From JADJNY01 sp046349615 (lineage in GTDB: Bacteria > Planctomycetota > UBA1135 > GCA-002686595): a stretch of DNA of 64,000 bases. The stretch covers positions 122,797-186,796 of the forward strand of contig JAXMBZ010000011.1 in NCBI GenBank assembly GCA_046349615.1. Direction: 5' to 3'. Both the position numbers and the translations under genes were made by a program. The notes under the pieces are model-generated. The model worked only from the letters and a program-made list of their open reading frames with translations. It did not search any database and had not been told where the DNA came from. Each line of letters starts with the position of its first letter. Position 1 is the stretch's first letter. Shown one piece after another: positions 7,998 through 16,588 of this stretch.

Positions 7998-9803
7998 GTG
8001 AATCGATCGAAGCTCCACACGTCGTTCTCCGCCCGCGCGCCGCTCGCGCTCGCCGTCCTCGCGCCGCTCGCGTTCGCGCAGAGCGAGAAGCCGAAGGTCG
8101 TCGGCGCGGGTCCCGGTTTCCCCGGCACCGCCGTCGGCCACGCGCCGAAGGTCGAGATCGCGTGGAACCGCTTCTACGACTACCCGGACCTGCTCGCGCA
8201 CTTCGACCGCGTCGAGGCCGCGTTCCCGGCGTTCGTCACGCACGAGACGATCGGGCGCTCGGTCGAGAGCCGCGAGCTGCGCGTCTACACCGTCACCGAT
8301 CCGCGCACCGGCCCCGCGAGCGAGAAGCCCGCGATGTGGATCGACGGCAACGTGCACGGCAACGAGGTGCAGGGCGGCGAGGCCGCGCTCTACGCGCTCT
8401 GGTACCTCTGCGAGAACGCGGGCTCCAACGCGGAGATCAAGCAGCTGCTCGAGGACTGCGCGTTCTACGTGCTCCCCTCGCAGAACCCCGACGGCCGCGC
8501 GCACTGGTTCGAGTTCGCGCACGACCCGCACAGCTCGCGCACGGGCGTGATGCCGACCGACGACGACGACGACGGGCTCTTCGACGAGGACCCCGCGAAC
8601 GATCTCGACGGCGACGGACAGATCACGCAGATGCGCAAGTACGTCCCCGGCCAAGGCACGCACCGCCTCGATCCCGACGATCCGCGCATCCTCGTGCCCG
8701 TGCCCGCGAACGACGAGGGTCGGCGCGGCGATTGGATCCTCCTCGGCGAAGAAGGCCTCGACGACGACGGCGACGGTCGCATCAACGAGGACGAGGTCGG
8801 CGGGTACGACATGAATCGCGCGTGGCCGTCGTCGTGGGCGCCGGAGTACGTTCAATTCGGCGCGGGGCCGTTCCCGCTCTATTGGCCGGAGCCGCGCGCG
8901 ATCGCGGGCTTCATCCAAACGCACCCGAACGTCGCCGCGGTCCAGTCGTTCCACAACGCGGGCGGCATGATCCTCCGCGGTCCGGGCGCCGAGTCGTTCG
9001 GCGACTATCCGTACGAGGACGTGCGCGTGTACGACGAGCTCGGTCGCGCGGGCGAGAAGATGCTCCCCTTCTACAAGTACATGGTCATCTGGAAGGACCT
9101 GTACACCGTGTGGGGCGGGTTCGTGAACTGGACCTACGAAGGGCTCGGCATCGTGTCGTTCACGAACGAGCTCTGGAACGACGACCAGTACTTCCAAAGC
9201 GCGCCGCAACCCGACGGCGGCAACGAGAAGCAACGCCACTGGTTCGACGACAAGCTGCTTCAGCGCGCGGGCTTCGTCGACTGGCACCCGTACGAGCACC
9301 CGCTCTACGGGAAGATCGAGCTCGGCGGCTATCGGAAGGACGTCGGTCGCGTACCGCCGACCTTCATGATCGAGGAGATGCTCCACCGGAACGCGCTCTT
9401 CTGCCTCGAGCACGCGAAGACGATGCCGAAGGTCGTGCTCGGCGAGGCCACGGTGACGGAGCTCGACGGCGGCGTGAAGGCGATCGACGTCGTCGCGCGC
9501 AACCTGCACCTGATCCCGACGCGCACGGCGATTGCCGCGCGCGCGAAGGTCGGCGAGCCCGACGCGTTCACGATCACGGGGAAAGGCCTCACCGTGCTCG
9601 CCGGCGGCGTGCGCAACGACCGCTTCCGGCCGGAGCGCATCGAGCTGCAGGAGAAGGAGCCCGAGAAGCTCCTGCGCGAGCGCGGCGTCGGCTCGCGGGG
9701 CGAGCTGCGGCTGCGCTGGCTCGTCCGCGGCAAGACGGACAAGGCGGTCGTGACGTTCACCGGAGAGAAGGCGCGGAAGGTCGAGCTCGAGATCAAGCTC
9801 TGA
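7998..9803 (+). CDS. Secreted M14-family zinc carboxypeptidase
   Basis: 601 residues. The start is GTG at 7998, seven bases after AGGAGG (7985-7990) and 16 bases past the previous stop; it gives a good signal peptide ending AFAQ, and an upstream GTG in frame would not. Zinc ligands are His120 and Glu123 (GNVHGNE) and His319 (SFHNAGG), the catalytic Glu is 391 (FTNELW), and Asn273-Arg274 (GYDMNRAW) fit the carboxylate-binding pair. Two Asp-rich segments (residues ~187-209 and 254-266) resemble EF-hand/dockerin calcium loops and sit between substrate-binding motifs. The protein probably trims peptides outside the cytoplasm. It is co-transcribed with the inactive-looking paralogue upstream. Confidence 0.9.
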   Translation: MNRSKLHTSFSARAPLALAVLAPLAFAQSEKPKVVGAGPGFPGTAVGHAPKVEIAWNRFYDYPDLLAHFDRVEAAFPAFVTHETIGRSVESRELRVYTVTDPRTGPASEKPAMWIDGNVHGNEVQGGEAALYALWYLCENAGSNAEIKQLLEDCAFYVLPSQNPDGRAHWFEFAHDPHSSRTGVMPTDDDDDGLFDEDPANDLDGDGQITQMRKYVPGQGTHRLDPDDPRILVPVPANDEGRRGDWILLGEEGLDDDGDGRINEDEVGGYDMNRAWPSSWAPEYVQFGAGPFPLYWPEPRAIAGFIQTHPNVAAVQSFHNAGGMILRGPGAESFGDYPYEDVRVYDELGRAGEKMLPFYKYMVIWKDLYTVWGGFVNWTYEGLGIVSFTNELWNDDQYFQSAPQPDGGNEKQRHWFDDKLLQRAGFVDWHPYEHPLYGKIELGGYRKDVGRVPPTFMIEEMLHRNALFCLEHAKTMPKVVLGEATVTELDGGVKAIDVVARNLHLIPTRTAIAARAKVGEPDAFTITGKGLTVLAGGVRNDRFRPERIELQEKEPEKLLRERGVGSRGELRLRWLVRGKTDKAVVTFTGEKARKVELEIKL

Positions 9804-9830
9804 CGCGCGGACGGAGCGCGCATCACGGAT

Positions 9831-9856
9831 CGCGCCCGGCTCGACGGCCGGGCGCG
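9831..9856 (+). terminator. Perfect 10-bp hairpin between convergent genes
   Basis: CGCGCCCGGC (9831-9840) pairs exactly with GCCGGGCGCG (9847-9856) around a 6-base loop and is followed by TTCATTCCTT, a weak U-tract on the plus strand. It should end the M14 pair and may also stop leftward transcription. Confidence 0.65.
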
Positions 9857-9857
9857 T

Positions 9858-10754
9858 TCATTCCTTGCCGACTTCGCGCGCGCTCCACGCCTTCGTCGTC
9901 GCGTCCTGCGCGAGCTCGAAGCGCACGACCGACTTGTCCGTGAAGCACCGCAGGCGCAGCGTCGGCTTCTCGCCGCCCGCGACGCTCACGATGCCGTTCG
10001 CTCCGGGAGCCGCGCGACCGGCCTCGCCTTCGACTCGATCCGCGTCGACGGCGTAGCTCCAGACGCGCAGCCCATCCGCGTCGACGAGGTCGAACTCGGA
10101 GCGGTACAGCGTCGCGCGCTCGCTGCGCCTCCACGCGTGGACGAGGACGAGCCCGGTGCCCGGGACCGGCTCGGCGCCGGCGCAAGCGTACGTGTTCGGG
10201 TCCGCGTCGAGCCGCGGGCGCCACTCGACCGCCTTGCCGGTCGAGAGGCTCCATGCGTTCCACTGCTCGCGCTTCGCGGGCTCGGACCAGATCCACGCGA
10301 CGAACCGTCCATGCGCTTCGTCGACGAACCAACCGCGCGGCACCTGGATGCAGCCGGCGGGATCGCGGCCGAGCACTTCGACGGGGAGCCGTTGCTCGAG
10401 TCGAGGCGCTCCGTTCGGCGCGAGCACGACGTACGCCGCGCAGTCCTGATCGCGCGCCTGGCTCTCCGTGTACGCGAGCCCGGCCACGGTTCCGTCGGCG
10501 AGCACGCGCGCTTCCGCCAAGGCGAAGTGGAAAGTCCGCTGCCAGAGCCGCGTCCCGCCGTCGAAGAGCTCGTACGTCCCGTGCCCCGAAAACGGACAGG
10601 GCGCGTCGCCCGCGGCCGCGAGATTCGACTGGAGCGCGCCGTGGAAGTGGAACCGGCGATCGGCGGACGACGCGTCGAACTCGCGAGCGTCGGGCTTCAC
10701 GAGGCCCTGCGCGGCGAAGAGGATCCAAAGCCGGAGCGGGGCGTCGAGCAGCAT
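9858..10754 (-). CDS. Conserved-looking protein of unknown function
   Basis: 298 residues, not recognised. The N-terminus (MLLDAPLRLWILFAAQGL) could be an uncleaved hydrophobic segment or an imperfect signal. The body shows recurring short strand-turn patterns, such as GTRLWQRTFHF, GLRVWSYAVDAD and GTGLVLVHAW, of the kind seen in beta-propeller or WG-like repeat proteins. It contains Cys at APCPFSG, DCAAYV, GCIQ and YACAG. No catalytic motif is visible. Third-position GC bias supports this frame over overlapping ones. It converges with the M14 operon across the hairpin at 9831-9856. The next leftward gene is 98 bases upstream, so it may share a transcript. Confidence 0.6.
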   Translation of the reverse strand: MLLDAPLRLWILFAAQGLVKPDAREFDASSADRRFHFHGALQSNLAAAGDAPCPFSGHGTYELFDGGTRLWQRTFHFALAEARVLADGTVAGLAYTESQARDQDCAAYVVLAPNGAPRLEQRLPVEVLGRDPAGCIQVPRGWFVDEAHGRFVAWIWSEPAKREQWNAWSLSTGKAVEWRPRLDADPNTYACAGAEPVPGTGLVLVHAWRRSERATLYRSEFDLVDADGLRVWSYAVDADRVEGEAGRAAPGANGIVSVAGGEKPTLRLRCFTDKSVVRFELAQDATTKAWSAREVGKE

Positions 10755-10852
10755 CCGGGAGAGCCTACGCGCCCCCTGCTGAGAGCGCGAGGCCCTCCGC
10801 GACGAGGGCGAGCGCGCGCCGGCTCGACCGCTCTACCCTTGGGCCGCGCGAG

Positions 10853-11863
10853 TCAGAGACCCGTGTTCCAGCTCGCGAAGAACGTGAAGTCCGGCCCGGA
10901 TTCCGCCACGAAGTCGTCCGCGAAACCGACGATCAACGTCGAGCGTTCGCTCGTGTCGATCGCGAAGCCGACGTCCGCGGTGATCGTCTCGCGGTCGAGC
11001 TCCTTGATCCGGAAGTCGCGCGTCACCGGCGAGTTCACGAGCACGCCGCCGAGGAGCGAGAACGAGTCGTTCCAGCGATACTCGAGCCCCCACTGCACCG
11101 CGAGGTCGTCCTTCACGTCGACGCCGCTGCCGACGAACGAGCTCGGCCGGCGAGTGAACGCGTAGTCGACCGCGCCGGTCATCGTCCAGCGCCCGAACGA
11201 CTTCTCCGCCAGAACGCCGGCGCCCCACTCGAGCGCGCCGTTGCCGAACCCGCGCGACTCCGAACCGAGCGGCAGATCGAGCCCGAAACGCGCCGCGATC
11301 GCGGGCGCCGAGCTCGTCTCCTTCTGCAGCGACTGGACGAGCACGACCGGCACGTCGCCGAACTCGATCACGCCGCCTTCGAGGTGGTAGATCTCGCGGC
11401 CGTCCTTCTCCTCGGTCATCTCGTAGCCGAACCGCTCGCGCTCGCCGCGTCCGCCGCCGGGAAAGCCGAAGAAGTCGTGCCAGCTCTCGACGAAGCGATC
11501 GAGGAAGCCGTCGGAGGCGTACACGACCGGGAGCTCGAACTCGAGGTCCGTGCGCGGCCCGACGCCGAGGGAGACGGCGAAGCTCGTGCGTGCGATCTCA
11601 CCGTCGAGCACGACGCGCTCGTCGCCGACGTCGCCGTTCTCGAAGATCGACGAGTACTCGCTCGTGATGCGCAGCGCGTGCTCGCCCTCGGGCAGCGTGT
11701 GCGCCGTGCGCGGCCGGAACGCGAGGAAGGTCAGCTTGTTCGGCTGCTGCACGCGCGTCGGGATCGGACCGCGGACCTTCGGGCTCGGCGCGTCGGAGTG
11801 CGACGCGACGAGCGCGCACGACGGGAGGAGGACCGCGAGGAAGCCGGCGTGGAGCGCGCGCAT
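10853..11863 (-). CDS. DUF3187-family outer-membrane-type lipoprotein
   Basis: 336 residues. The N-terminus carries a hydrophobic stretch and an LLPSC lipobox-like site (Cys16), suggesting lipidation. GPIPTRVQQPNKLTFLAF at the start of the mature part is the characteristic opening of DUF3187 proteins. The rest alternates short amphipathic strands rich in Gly and aromatics and ends DFTFFASWNTGL, as expected for a beta-barrel. Family members are predicted outer-membrane barrel proteins of unknown role. No strong ribosome site is visible. A 125-base gap separates it from the secreted repeat protein on the same strand. Confidence 0.7.
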   Translation of the reverse strand: MRALHAGFLAVLLPSCALVASHSDAPSPKVRGPIPTRVQQPNKLTFLAFRPRTAHTLPEGEHALRITSEYSSIFENGDVGDERVVLDGEIARTSFAVSLGVGPRTDLEFELPVVYASDGFLDRFVESWHDFFGFPGGGRGERERFGYEMTEEKDGREIYHLEGGVIEFGDVPVVLVQSLQKETSSAPAIAARFGLDLPLGSESRGFGNGALEWGAGVLAEKSFGRWTMTGAVDYAFTRRPSSFVGSGVDVKDDLAVQWGLEYRWNDSFSLLGGVLVNSPVTRDFRIKELDRETITADVGFAIDTSERSTLIVGFADDFVAESGPDFTFFASWNTGL

Positions 11864-11988
11864 GGGCGCGACGTTCTACCCGAGGGGCGCGTGGAGGCGC
11901 CAGGGAGACGCGTGCGTCTCGCTCGAGCGGAGCGCGCTCCCCATTCGCGCGCGGTGTCGAGACCGCGGGTTCGCGGCGCTCGCGGGAA

Positions 11989-13788
11989 TCACGGCGCCCA
12001 CGTGATCTCGAGCCCGTTCGTCGTGTTGAACGTCGACGGCGTGCAGAAGTTCGCGGCGTTGCGGTAGAGCGCTTGGTAGCGGAGCACGCCGGGCTGCGTC
12101 ACGGCGCCGAGCGTCGAGATCGACGCCGTGCTCCCCGTGCCGATCGACGCGCTCCCGCCCGCCGCCGCGACCGTGCGCAGGCGCACGAGCGTTCCACCGA
12201 GACACAAGAGCCCGTCGCCGAACACCGCGCCGCCGACGAGCGGCTGCGTCGCCTGCACGAAGCTCGTCGGCGACGTCGCGTTCGTCCGCTGCGTGCGCAG
12301 CGTGAGCGTGTCGCCCGCGAGGCTCGCGACGCCTTCGTCGCGCAACGTCGCCGCGACGCCGAGCGAGTTGCGGCAGCCCGCCTGCTCGAGCACGCCGCTC
12401 GCGTTCGCGCACGGACACGCCGCCGCGCTGCCGTCGCCGAAGCAGAACGGCACGCCTTGATCGTGCACGCGGCCGAGGAACGGCTCGAACATCTCCGCCG
12501 GCCAGTAGTACCGGTTCCCGGTGTACAGGAAGTCCCCCGCGCCGAGCGCGAACACGTCGCTGGCCCACGCGCTGTCCGAGACCGAGTACGCGGTCGTCCG
12601 GCGTCCGCGCTCGTTCCCGTCGCGGTCGTGACGGACGAAGACGGCGCTCATCGGGCCCGCGTCGTACACGAAGCCCGCCGCGAGCGTGCCGCCAAAAGCG
12701 TCGACCGCAAGCGCATCGAACTCGAGCGCGCCGCCCAGCGGCCCGTCGAGCACGCGACTCCAGCGCAGCGCACCCAGCGCGTCGAACGCGGCGAGGCACC
12801 CGCGCGACGTGAAGGTCCAGTTCTCGCCGACCGCGCCGGCCGCGAGCACGCCGCCCGCCGGATCGAGCGCGAGGTCGGTGAACTCGTCCGCGTCGCTCGT
12901 CCCGTCGTCGAAGGTCGTCGTCCACAGCGGCGCGCCGTTCGCGTCGAACGCGCCGATCCACGCGACGTCGCCGCCCAAGGTCGCGGCTCGTCCGCACGCG
13001 AAGGTACGGCCCTGCGCATCGCACGCGACCCGGTGCCGCGCGACGCGGTTGGAGAGCGCGCTCGGCATGTCCCGCGTCCAAGTGAGCGCGCCCGCCGCGT
13101 CGTAGCGCTCGATCTCGAAGCGTCTGCCGGTCGTGAACGTGCCGAACTCGATCACGGCGACGACGCCTCCTTGCGGATGCGCCACGAGCTCGATCCCGTC
13201 GTGCGCCGCGGCGAGCACGAGCGCGCCGACGAGCTGCCCCGTGCTCGTGAAGCGCAGTAGGAACGGCGCGGGGACCGGATGCGGCAGCATCGTCGTCGTC
13301 CGCCCGAGCACCCAAATCGCACCCGCAGGATCGAGCACGAGCCGCAACCCGACGTCGCTCTCGGCCGTCGAGTAGTTCGTGGACCACACGATCGCTCCGG
13401 TCGCATCGACGCGCGTGAGCACGACGTCGAGCGCGATCGACGCCGGATAGTCCGTTCCCTCCGAACTCAGCACGAGCGCGTCGCCGCTCGCGGGGTCGAA
13501 CGCGACGTCGACCGCGGACGCGGTGCTCGCGGCGGTCGGGAGCGTGCGCGTCCAAAGCGTGACTCCGTTGCTCGCGAACCGCGCGAGTTCGATGCGGTAC
13601 ACGTTCGGCCCGGGCCCTTGGATCGTCCGCGCGAGCACGCACTCCCCGGCCGGCGACACGGCGACGTGCGGCGGACCGTAGTTCGCGGGGACGAACTGCT
13701 CCCACACGGGCTGCAGCTGCGCGTGCGCGAGGGACGCGAGCACGAGGACGGGGGCGAGACGAACGACGCGGACCATGGTTTGGAGCAT
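11989..13788 (-). CDS. Secreted repeat (propeller-like) protein with planctomycete-type C-terminal domain, copy A
   Basis: 599 residues. The signal peptide ends near LAHAQ. The ATG at 13788 is chosen because GAGGTC sits just upstream, as in copy B; a second ATG lies at 13776. Residues ~25-440 contain repeated strands of the form RFTSTGQLV, RVDATGAIVWS and AFDANGAPLWT, like delta-60 or PQQ-type propeller repeats. The last ~155 residues start at FCFGDGSAAACPCANA and end FCTPSTFNTTNGLEITW, with paired Cys. This tail occurs at the end of many secreted planctomycete proteins and may be a cell-surface sorting or anchoring domain (inference). The coding sequence of the tail is nearly identical to copy B. 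No enzymatic function is evident. Confidence 0.75.
   Translation of the reverse strand: MLQTMVRVVRLAPVLVLASLAHAQLQPVWEQFVPANYGPPHVAVSPAGECVLARTIQGPGPNVYRIELARFASNGVTLWTRTLPTAASTASAVDVAFDPASGDALVLSSEGTDYPASIALDVVLTRVDATGAIVWSTNYSTAESDVGLRLVLDPAGAIWVLGRTTTMLPHPVPAPFLLRFTSTGQLVGALVLAAAHDGIELVAHPQGGVVAVIEFGTFTTGRRFEIERYDAAGALTWTRDMPSALSNRVARHRVACDAQGRTFACGRAATLGGDVAWIGAFDANGAPLWTTTFDDGTSDADEFTDLALDPAGGVLAAGAVGENWTFTSRGCLAAFDALGALRWSRVLDGPLGGALEFDALAVDAFGGTLAAGFVYDAGPMSAVFVRHDRDGNERGRRTTAYSVSDSAWASDVFALGAGDFLYTGNRYYWPAEMFEPFLGRVHDQGVPFCFGDGSAAACPCANASGVLEQAGCRNSLGVAATLRDEGVASLAGDTLTLRTQRTNATSPTSFVQATQPLVGGAVFGDGLLCLGGTLVRLRTVAAAGGSASIGTGSTASISTLGAVTQPGVLRYQALYRNAANFCTPSTFNTTNGLEITWAP
12001..12472 (-). 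repeat. Near-identical repeat, copy 1 (pairs with 13920-14391)
   Basis: This ~472-bp segment encodes the C-terminal domain of copy A. It aligns with 13920-14391 at a constant offset of 1,919 bases, without gaps; I count about 13 mismatches by eye. Similarity stops abruptly at ~12473, where the propeller regions begin. About 180 bases (12197-12363) are free of differences. Confidence 0.9.
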
Positions 13789-13907
13789 GCGGGCGACCTC
13801 CGATCCGCGCTAGAGGTCGAACGGCGCACGGTCACGTGAAACTCCGCGAGCGCTGCGACGGTTCCTCCGTGAACGCGCTTGCGAGCGCGCCCCGAGCGGG
13901 ATCCGCG

Positions 13908-15704
13908 TCACAAGGTCCAAGTGATCTCGAGCCCGTTCGTCGTGTTGAACGTCGACGGCGTGCAGAAGCTCGCGGCGTTGCGGTAGAGCGCCTGGTAGTG
14001 GCGCACACCGGGCTGCGTCACGACGCCGAGCGTCGAGATCGAGGCCGTGCTCCCCGCGCCGATCGACGCGCTCCCGCCCGCCGCCGCGACCGTGCGCAGG
14101 CGCACGAGCGTTCCGCCGAGACACAAGAGCCCGTCGCCGAACACCGCGCCGCCGACGAGCGGCTGCGTCGCCTGCACGAAGCTCGTCGGCGACGTCGCGT
14201 TCGTCCGCTGCGTGCGCAGCGTGAGCGTGTCGCCCGCGAGGCTCGCGACGCCTTCGTCGCGCAACGTCGCCGCGACGCCGAGAGAGTTGCGGCAGCCCGC
14301 CTGCTCGAGCACGCCGCTCGCGTTCGCGCACGGACACGCCGCCGCGCTGCCGTCGCCGAAGCAGAACGGCACGCCTTGTTCGTGCACGCGACCCGCGAGC
14401 ACCTCCGCGACCCCCGTCGAGCCGTCGGCGGACTGGCCGGCGTAGACGAAATCCCCCGGCGCGGTCTGGAACACCGCGATCACACCCTGCCCCGCGGTGA
14501 CGGGCGCCTGAGTGCGGAACTCGCCGCGCTCGACGCCGTCCGCGTCGTGACGCAGGAGCAGGCCCGGTCCCACGAAGTTCGTCGCCTCGCTGCCCGCCGC
14601 CGCGCTGTTGCCCGCCGCATCGACGGCGATCGAGAAGAGCTGCACCTTCGGCCCGGGCGCCGTGCCGAAGACGCGCATCCAGCGCTGCGCGCCCGTCCCG
14701 TCGCAACTGAAGACGAGGCCGCGCGAGTACGGCGCCGCGAGTTCGTCGACGCACGCGACCGCGTAGACGTTGCCGACGGCGTCGAGCGCGACGTCGTTGA
14801 CCTGCTGGTCCTCGTTCGTCCCGTCGTCGAACGTCCGCGACCAGAGCTCGTTGCCGTTGGCGTCGTGGCACCCGACCCACGCCTTCAACGTCGACGGCGC
14901 GGTGAGCGAAGCCCCCGCGACGACGATGCGCCCCGCGCCATCGACCGCGACGCGCCGCCGCAACGGCGTGCGCATCGCCGCGACCGGCCGCGGAACGTTC
15001 CACAGTTGCACACCGGCGGCGTCGAAACGCAGGAGCGAGCCTTCGTACTGCGTCACGCCCGAGTAGGTGTCGAGCACGACGACGCCGCCGCCCGGATACG
15101 GCGCGACGTCGAGGATCGGCAGGCTGCCCGGGAGCGCGACGTCGTTCACCACGACGCCCGCGTTCGACACGACGAACAGGAACGGCAGCGAGTACGGGAA
15201 CGTCCCGCCGCCGCGCGCCGCGCCGACGACGTACGCGGCGCCGTTCGCACCGAGGCACACGCGCTGACCTTGGTCGTTGAGCGCCGTCGCGCGCGTCGCC
15301 GTCCACAGCACGTTGCCGTTCGTGTCGAGCCGCAGGAGGTTCAGGTCGTACGCGGGCGGCCCGACGACGGCCGAGCTCGACACGAGCAGGAGCACGTCCC
15401 CGGTCGCCGGGTCCTCGACGAGGTCGTTGACGAAGTCGTACACGCCGCCAAGCGCGAATGCGCGCGTCCAGAGCAGCGCGCCGTTCGCGTCGTACTCGAC
15501 GAGCTCGACGGAGTACAGGGACGGCGCGGGCCCGGCGATCGAGCGGCCGACGAGGATCCCGCCCGCTGCCGTGGGCGCGCTCTTCGGCGCGTCGAGGCCG
15601 ACGGTCAGGGTCTGCTGCCAGACGGAGCGGAGCTCGGCGCTCGCGGATCGGACGCACACGACGAGGGAAGCGAGAAGGGCCAGCGAGCGAAGCGGTTTGA
15701 GCAT
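13908..15704 (-). CDS. Secreted repeat (propeller-like) protein with planctomycete-type C-terminal domain, copy B
   Basis: 598 residues. The start is ATG at 15704, preceded by GAGGTC and giving a signal peptide (LALLASLVV...SASA); upstream ATGs would spoil it. It has the same architecture as copy A: ~400 residues of strand-turn repeats (RLDTNGNVLWTA, RFDAAGVQLWN, CDGTGAQRWM) followed by the FCFGDGS...NGLEITW domain. The repeat part is only moderately similar to copy A, whereas the tail is ~97% identical in DNA. Copies A and B lie head to tail, 119 bases apart, and share the leader GAGGTC-ATG-CTC, so they arose by tandem duplication. Probably secreted or surface-bound; ligand unknown. Confidence 0.75.
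   Translation of the reverse strand: MLKPLRSLALLASLVVCVRSASAELRSVWQQTLTVGLDAPKSAPTAAGGILVGRSIAGPAPSLYSVELVEYDANGALLWTRAFALGGVYDFVNDLVEDPATGDVLLLVSSSAVVGPPAYDLNLLRLDTNGNVLWTATRATALNDQGQRVCLGANGAAYVVGAARGGGTFPYSLPFLFVVSNAGVVVNDVALPGSLPILDVAPYPGGGVVVLDTYSGVTQYEGSLLRFDAAGVQLWNVPRPVAAMRTPLRRRVAVDGAGRIVVAGASLTAPSTLKAWVGCHDANGNELWSRTFDDGTNEDQQVNDVALDAVGNVYAVACVDELAAPYSRGLVFSCDGTGAQRWMRVFGTAPGPKVQLFSIAVDAAGNSAAAGSEATNFVGPGLLLRHDADGVERGEFRTQAPVTAGQGVIAVFQTAPGDFVYAGQSADGSTGVAEVLAGRVHEQGVPFCFGDGSAAACPCANASGVLEQAGCRNSLGVAATLRDEGVASLAGDTLTLRTQRTNATSPTSFVQATQPLVGGAVFGDGLLCLGGTLVRLRTVAAAGGSASIGAGSTASISTLGVVTQPGVRHYQALYRNAASFCTPSTFNTTNGLEITWTL
13920..14391 (-). repeat. Near-identical repeat, copy 2 (pairs with 12001-12472)
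   Basis: Partner of 12001-12472, covering the C-terminal domain of copy B. Identity of ~97% without indels contrasts with the clearly diverged upstream halves, which suggests gene conversion or strong constraint. Confidence 0.9.
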
Positions 15705-16036
15705 GATGGGAAGACCTCGGCGCGTGCTAGCCGCGCTCCGCGCGCGGGTCACGGCCGTCCGCGCACTTCGAGCGCTTCAGGGGAGCACGAGACGGAGCTC
15801 GCGGTCCTCGACAGGAACGGCCGTCGCGGTGGTCTTGCTCTCGGGCACGAGCACGCGCTGCGCTGCGTTCGCGGGATCGGGCCGCGTGCGCCACGCGGTG
15901 AACGACAGCGCGCGGCCCTCCGGCTGCACGATGCGCGTCCAGCCCCCTCAACCCGATCATCGGTTTCGCGCCGCCTCGACGACCGCGGCGCCGACCGCGC
16001 GCGCACGGCGACGCGGACGGTCGGCGGGGCTCCGAA
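15705..16036. other. 332-base stretch with no intact gene
   Basis: Lies between copy B and the small basic protein gene. It holds the leader of copy B (15705-15720), a short open frame with normal codon bias on the minus strand (15777-15947, described separately), and otherwise no recognisable gene, RNA or repeat. Confidence 0.5.
15777..15947 (-). pseudogene. Possible C-terminal gene remnant
   Basis: A 56-codon open stretch on the minus strand (WTRIVQPEGRALSF ... DRELRLVLP, then TGA) shows the strong third-position GC bias of real genes here, yet begins directly after two in-frame TGA codons nine bases apart (15948 and 15957). The same frame beyond them (AVGAAVVEAARNR) also looks coding. It could be the tail of a gene broken by stop mutations, or chance. 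No family is recognised. A start at an internal GTG would leave only about 44 residues. Confidence 0.3.
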
Positions 16037-16312
16037 CTACCGCGCGTTCGAACCCGGGGACGCACCGCCGGGCTTGGGAGCGCGCGAGGGCGCGATGCGC
16101 TTCTGGTACTCACCGCGCTGCGCGGCGATGTGCGGCGGAGGCGGGATCGGCGCGCTGGGCTTCGCGGCGGGAGGCGGCGTCGCGGGCGCGGGGGCCGGCG
16201 CGCGATCGGGCTCGTTGAGCTTCTGCTGGGCGCGCTCGTTCTTCTTCTGCTGCTTGTCGCGGCGCTTGTCCTGCAGACGACGTTCTCGCTGACGCTTCTG
16301 GTTCGTATCCAT
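16037..16312 (-). CDS. Small highly basic protein, unknown function
   Basis: 91 residues. The first 35 are almost all Lys, Arg, Gln and Asn (MDTNQKRQRERRLQDKRRDK, then QQKKNERAQQKLNEP) and probably form a charged helix. A Pro/Ala-rich linker follows (residues 36-62), then a short basic tail. AAAGG lies upstream of the ATG at a workable distance. The composition suggests binding to nucleic acid or the ribosome, but nothing proves it. Low GC at third positions compared with neighbours reflects the AAG/CAG-rich composition. No partner gene is adjacent. Confidence 0.6.
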   Translation of the reverse strand: MDTNQKRQRERRLQDKRRDKQQKKNERAQQKLNEPDRAPAPAPATPPPAAKPSAPIPPPPHIAAQRGEYQKRIAPSRAPKPGGASPGSNAR

Positions 16313-16588
16313 GCACGGTGCCTTTCGGCTGCTCGCTTCGGTGGCCGAATCCTCGCGCCGAGCCGGGCGGGAAGAAGCGGAGCGACACGGAGATGCCCTC
16401 CACGAGGAGCGCAGGCGTTCGCGTTGGGTCGGTCATCCTAGCTCACGGGAGCGCCGCGCCGGGTGCGGCTCGCGAGGATTCCGTGCGCCTGGGAGCGGGA
16501 GTTCGCGCGGGAACCGCTCGCCGCCCTCGCGCGGAGCGAACGGGGGCCGAGCACGAGCGTGCGCACGATCGACGCCCCTTGCCCGCGC

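Noticed and set aside
4612..8001. 1,129-codon plus-strand frame
   Set aside because: Out of frame with the patatin and M14 genes, Arg-rich throughout; the other frames carry the real motifs.
13836..16292. 818-codon plus-strand frame
   Set aside because: Antisense to the secreted copy B and to the basic small gene; low-complexity Arg/Glu/Val composition.
16110..16436. Alternative minus-strand frame starting MTDPTRTPALLVEG
   Set aside because: It overlaps the 91-residue basic gene in another frame and loses codon bias in the overlap; only its first ~35 codons look coding, too little to support a gene.
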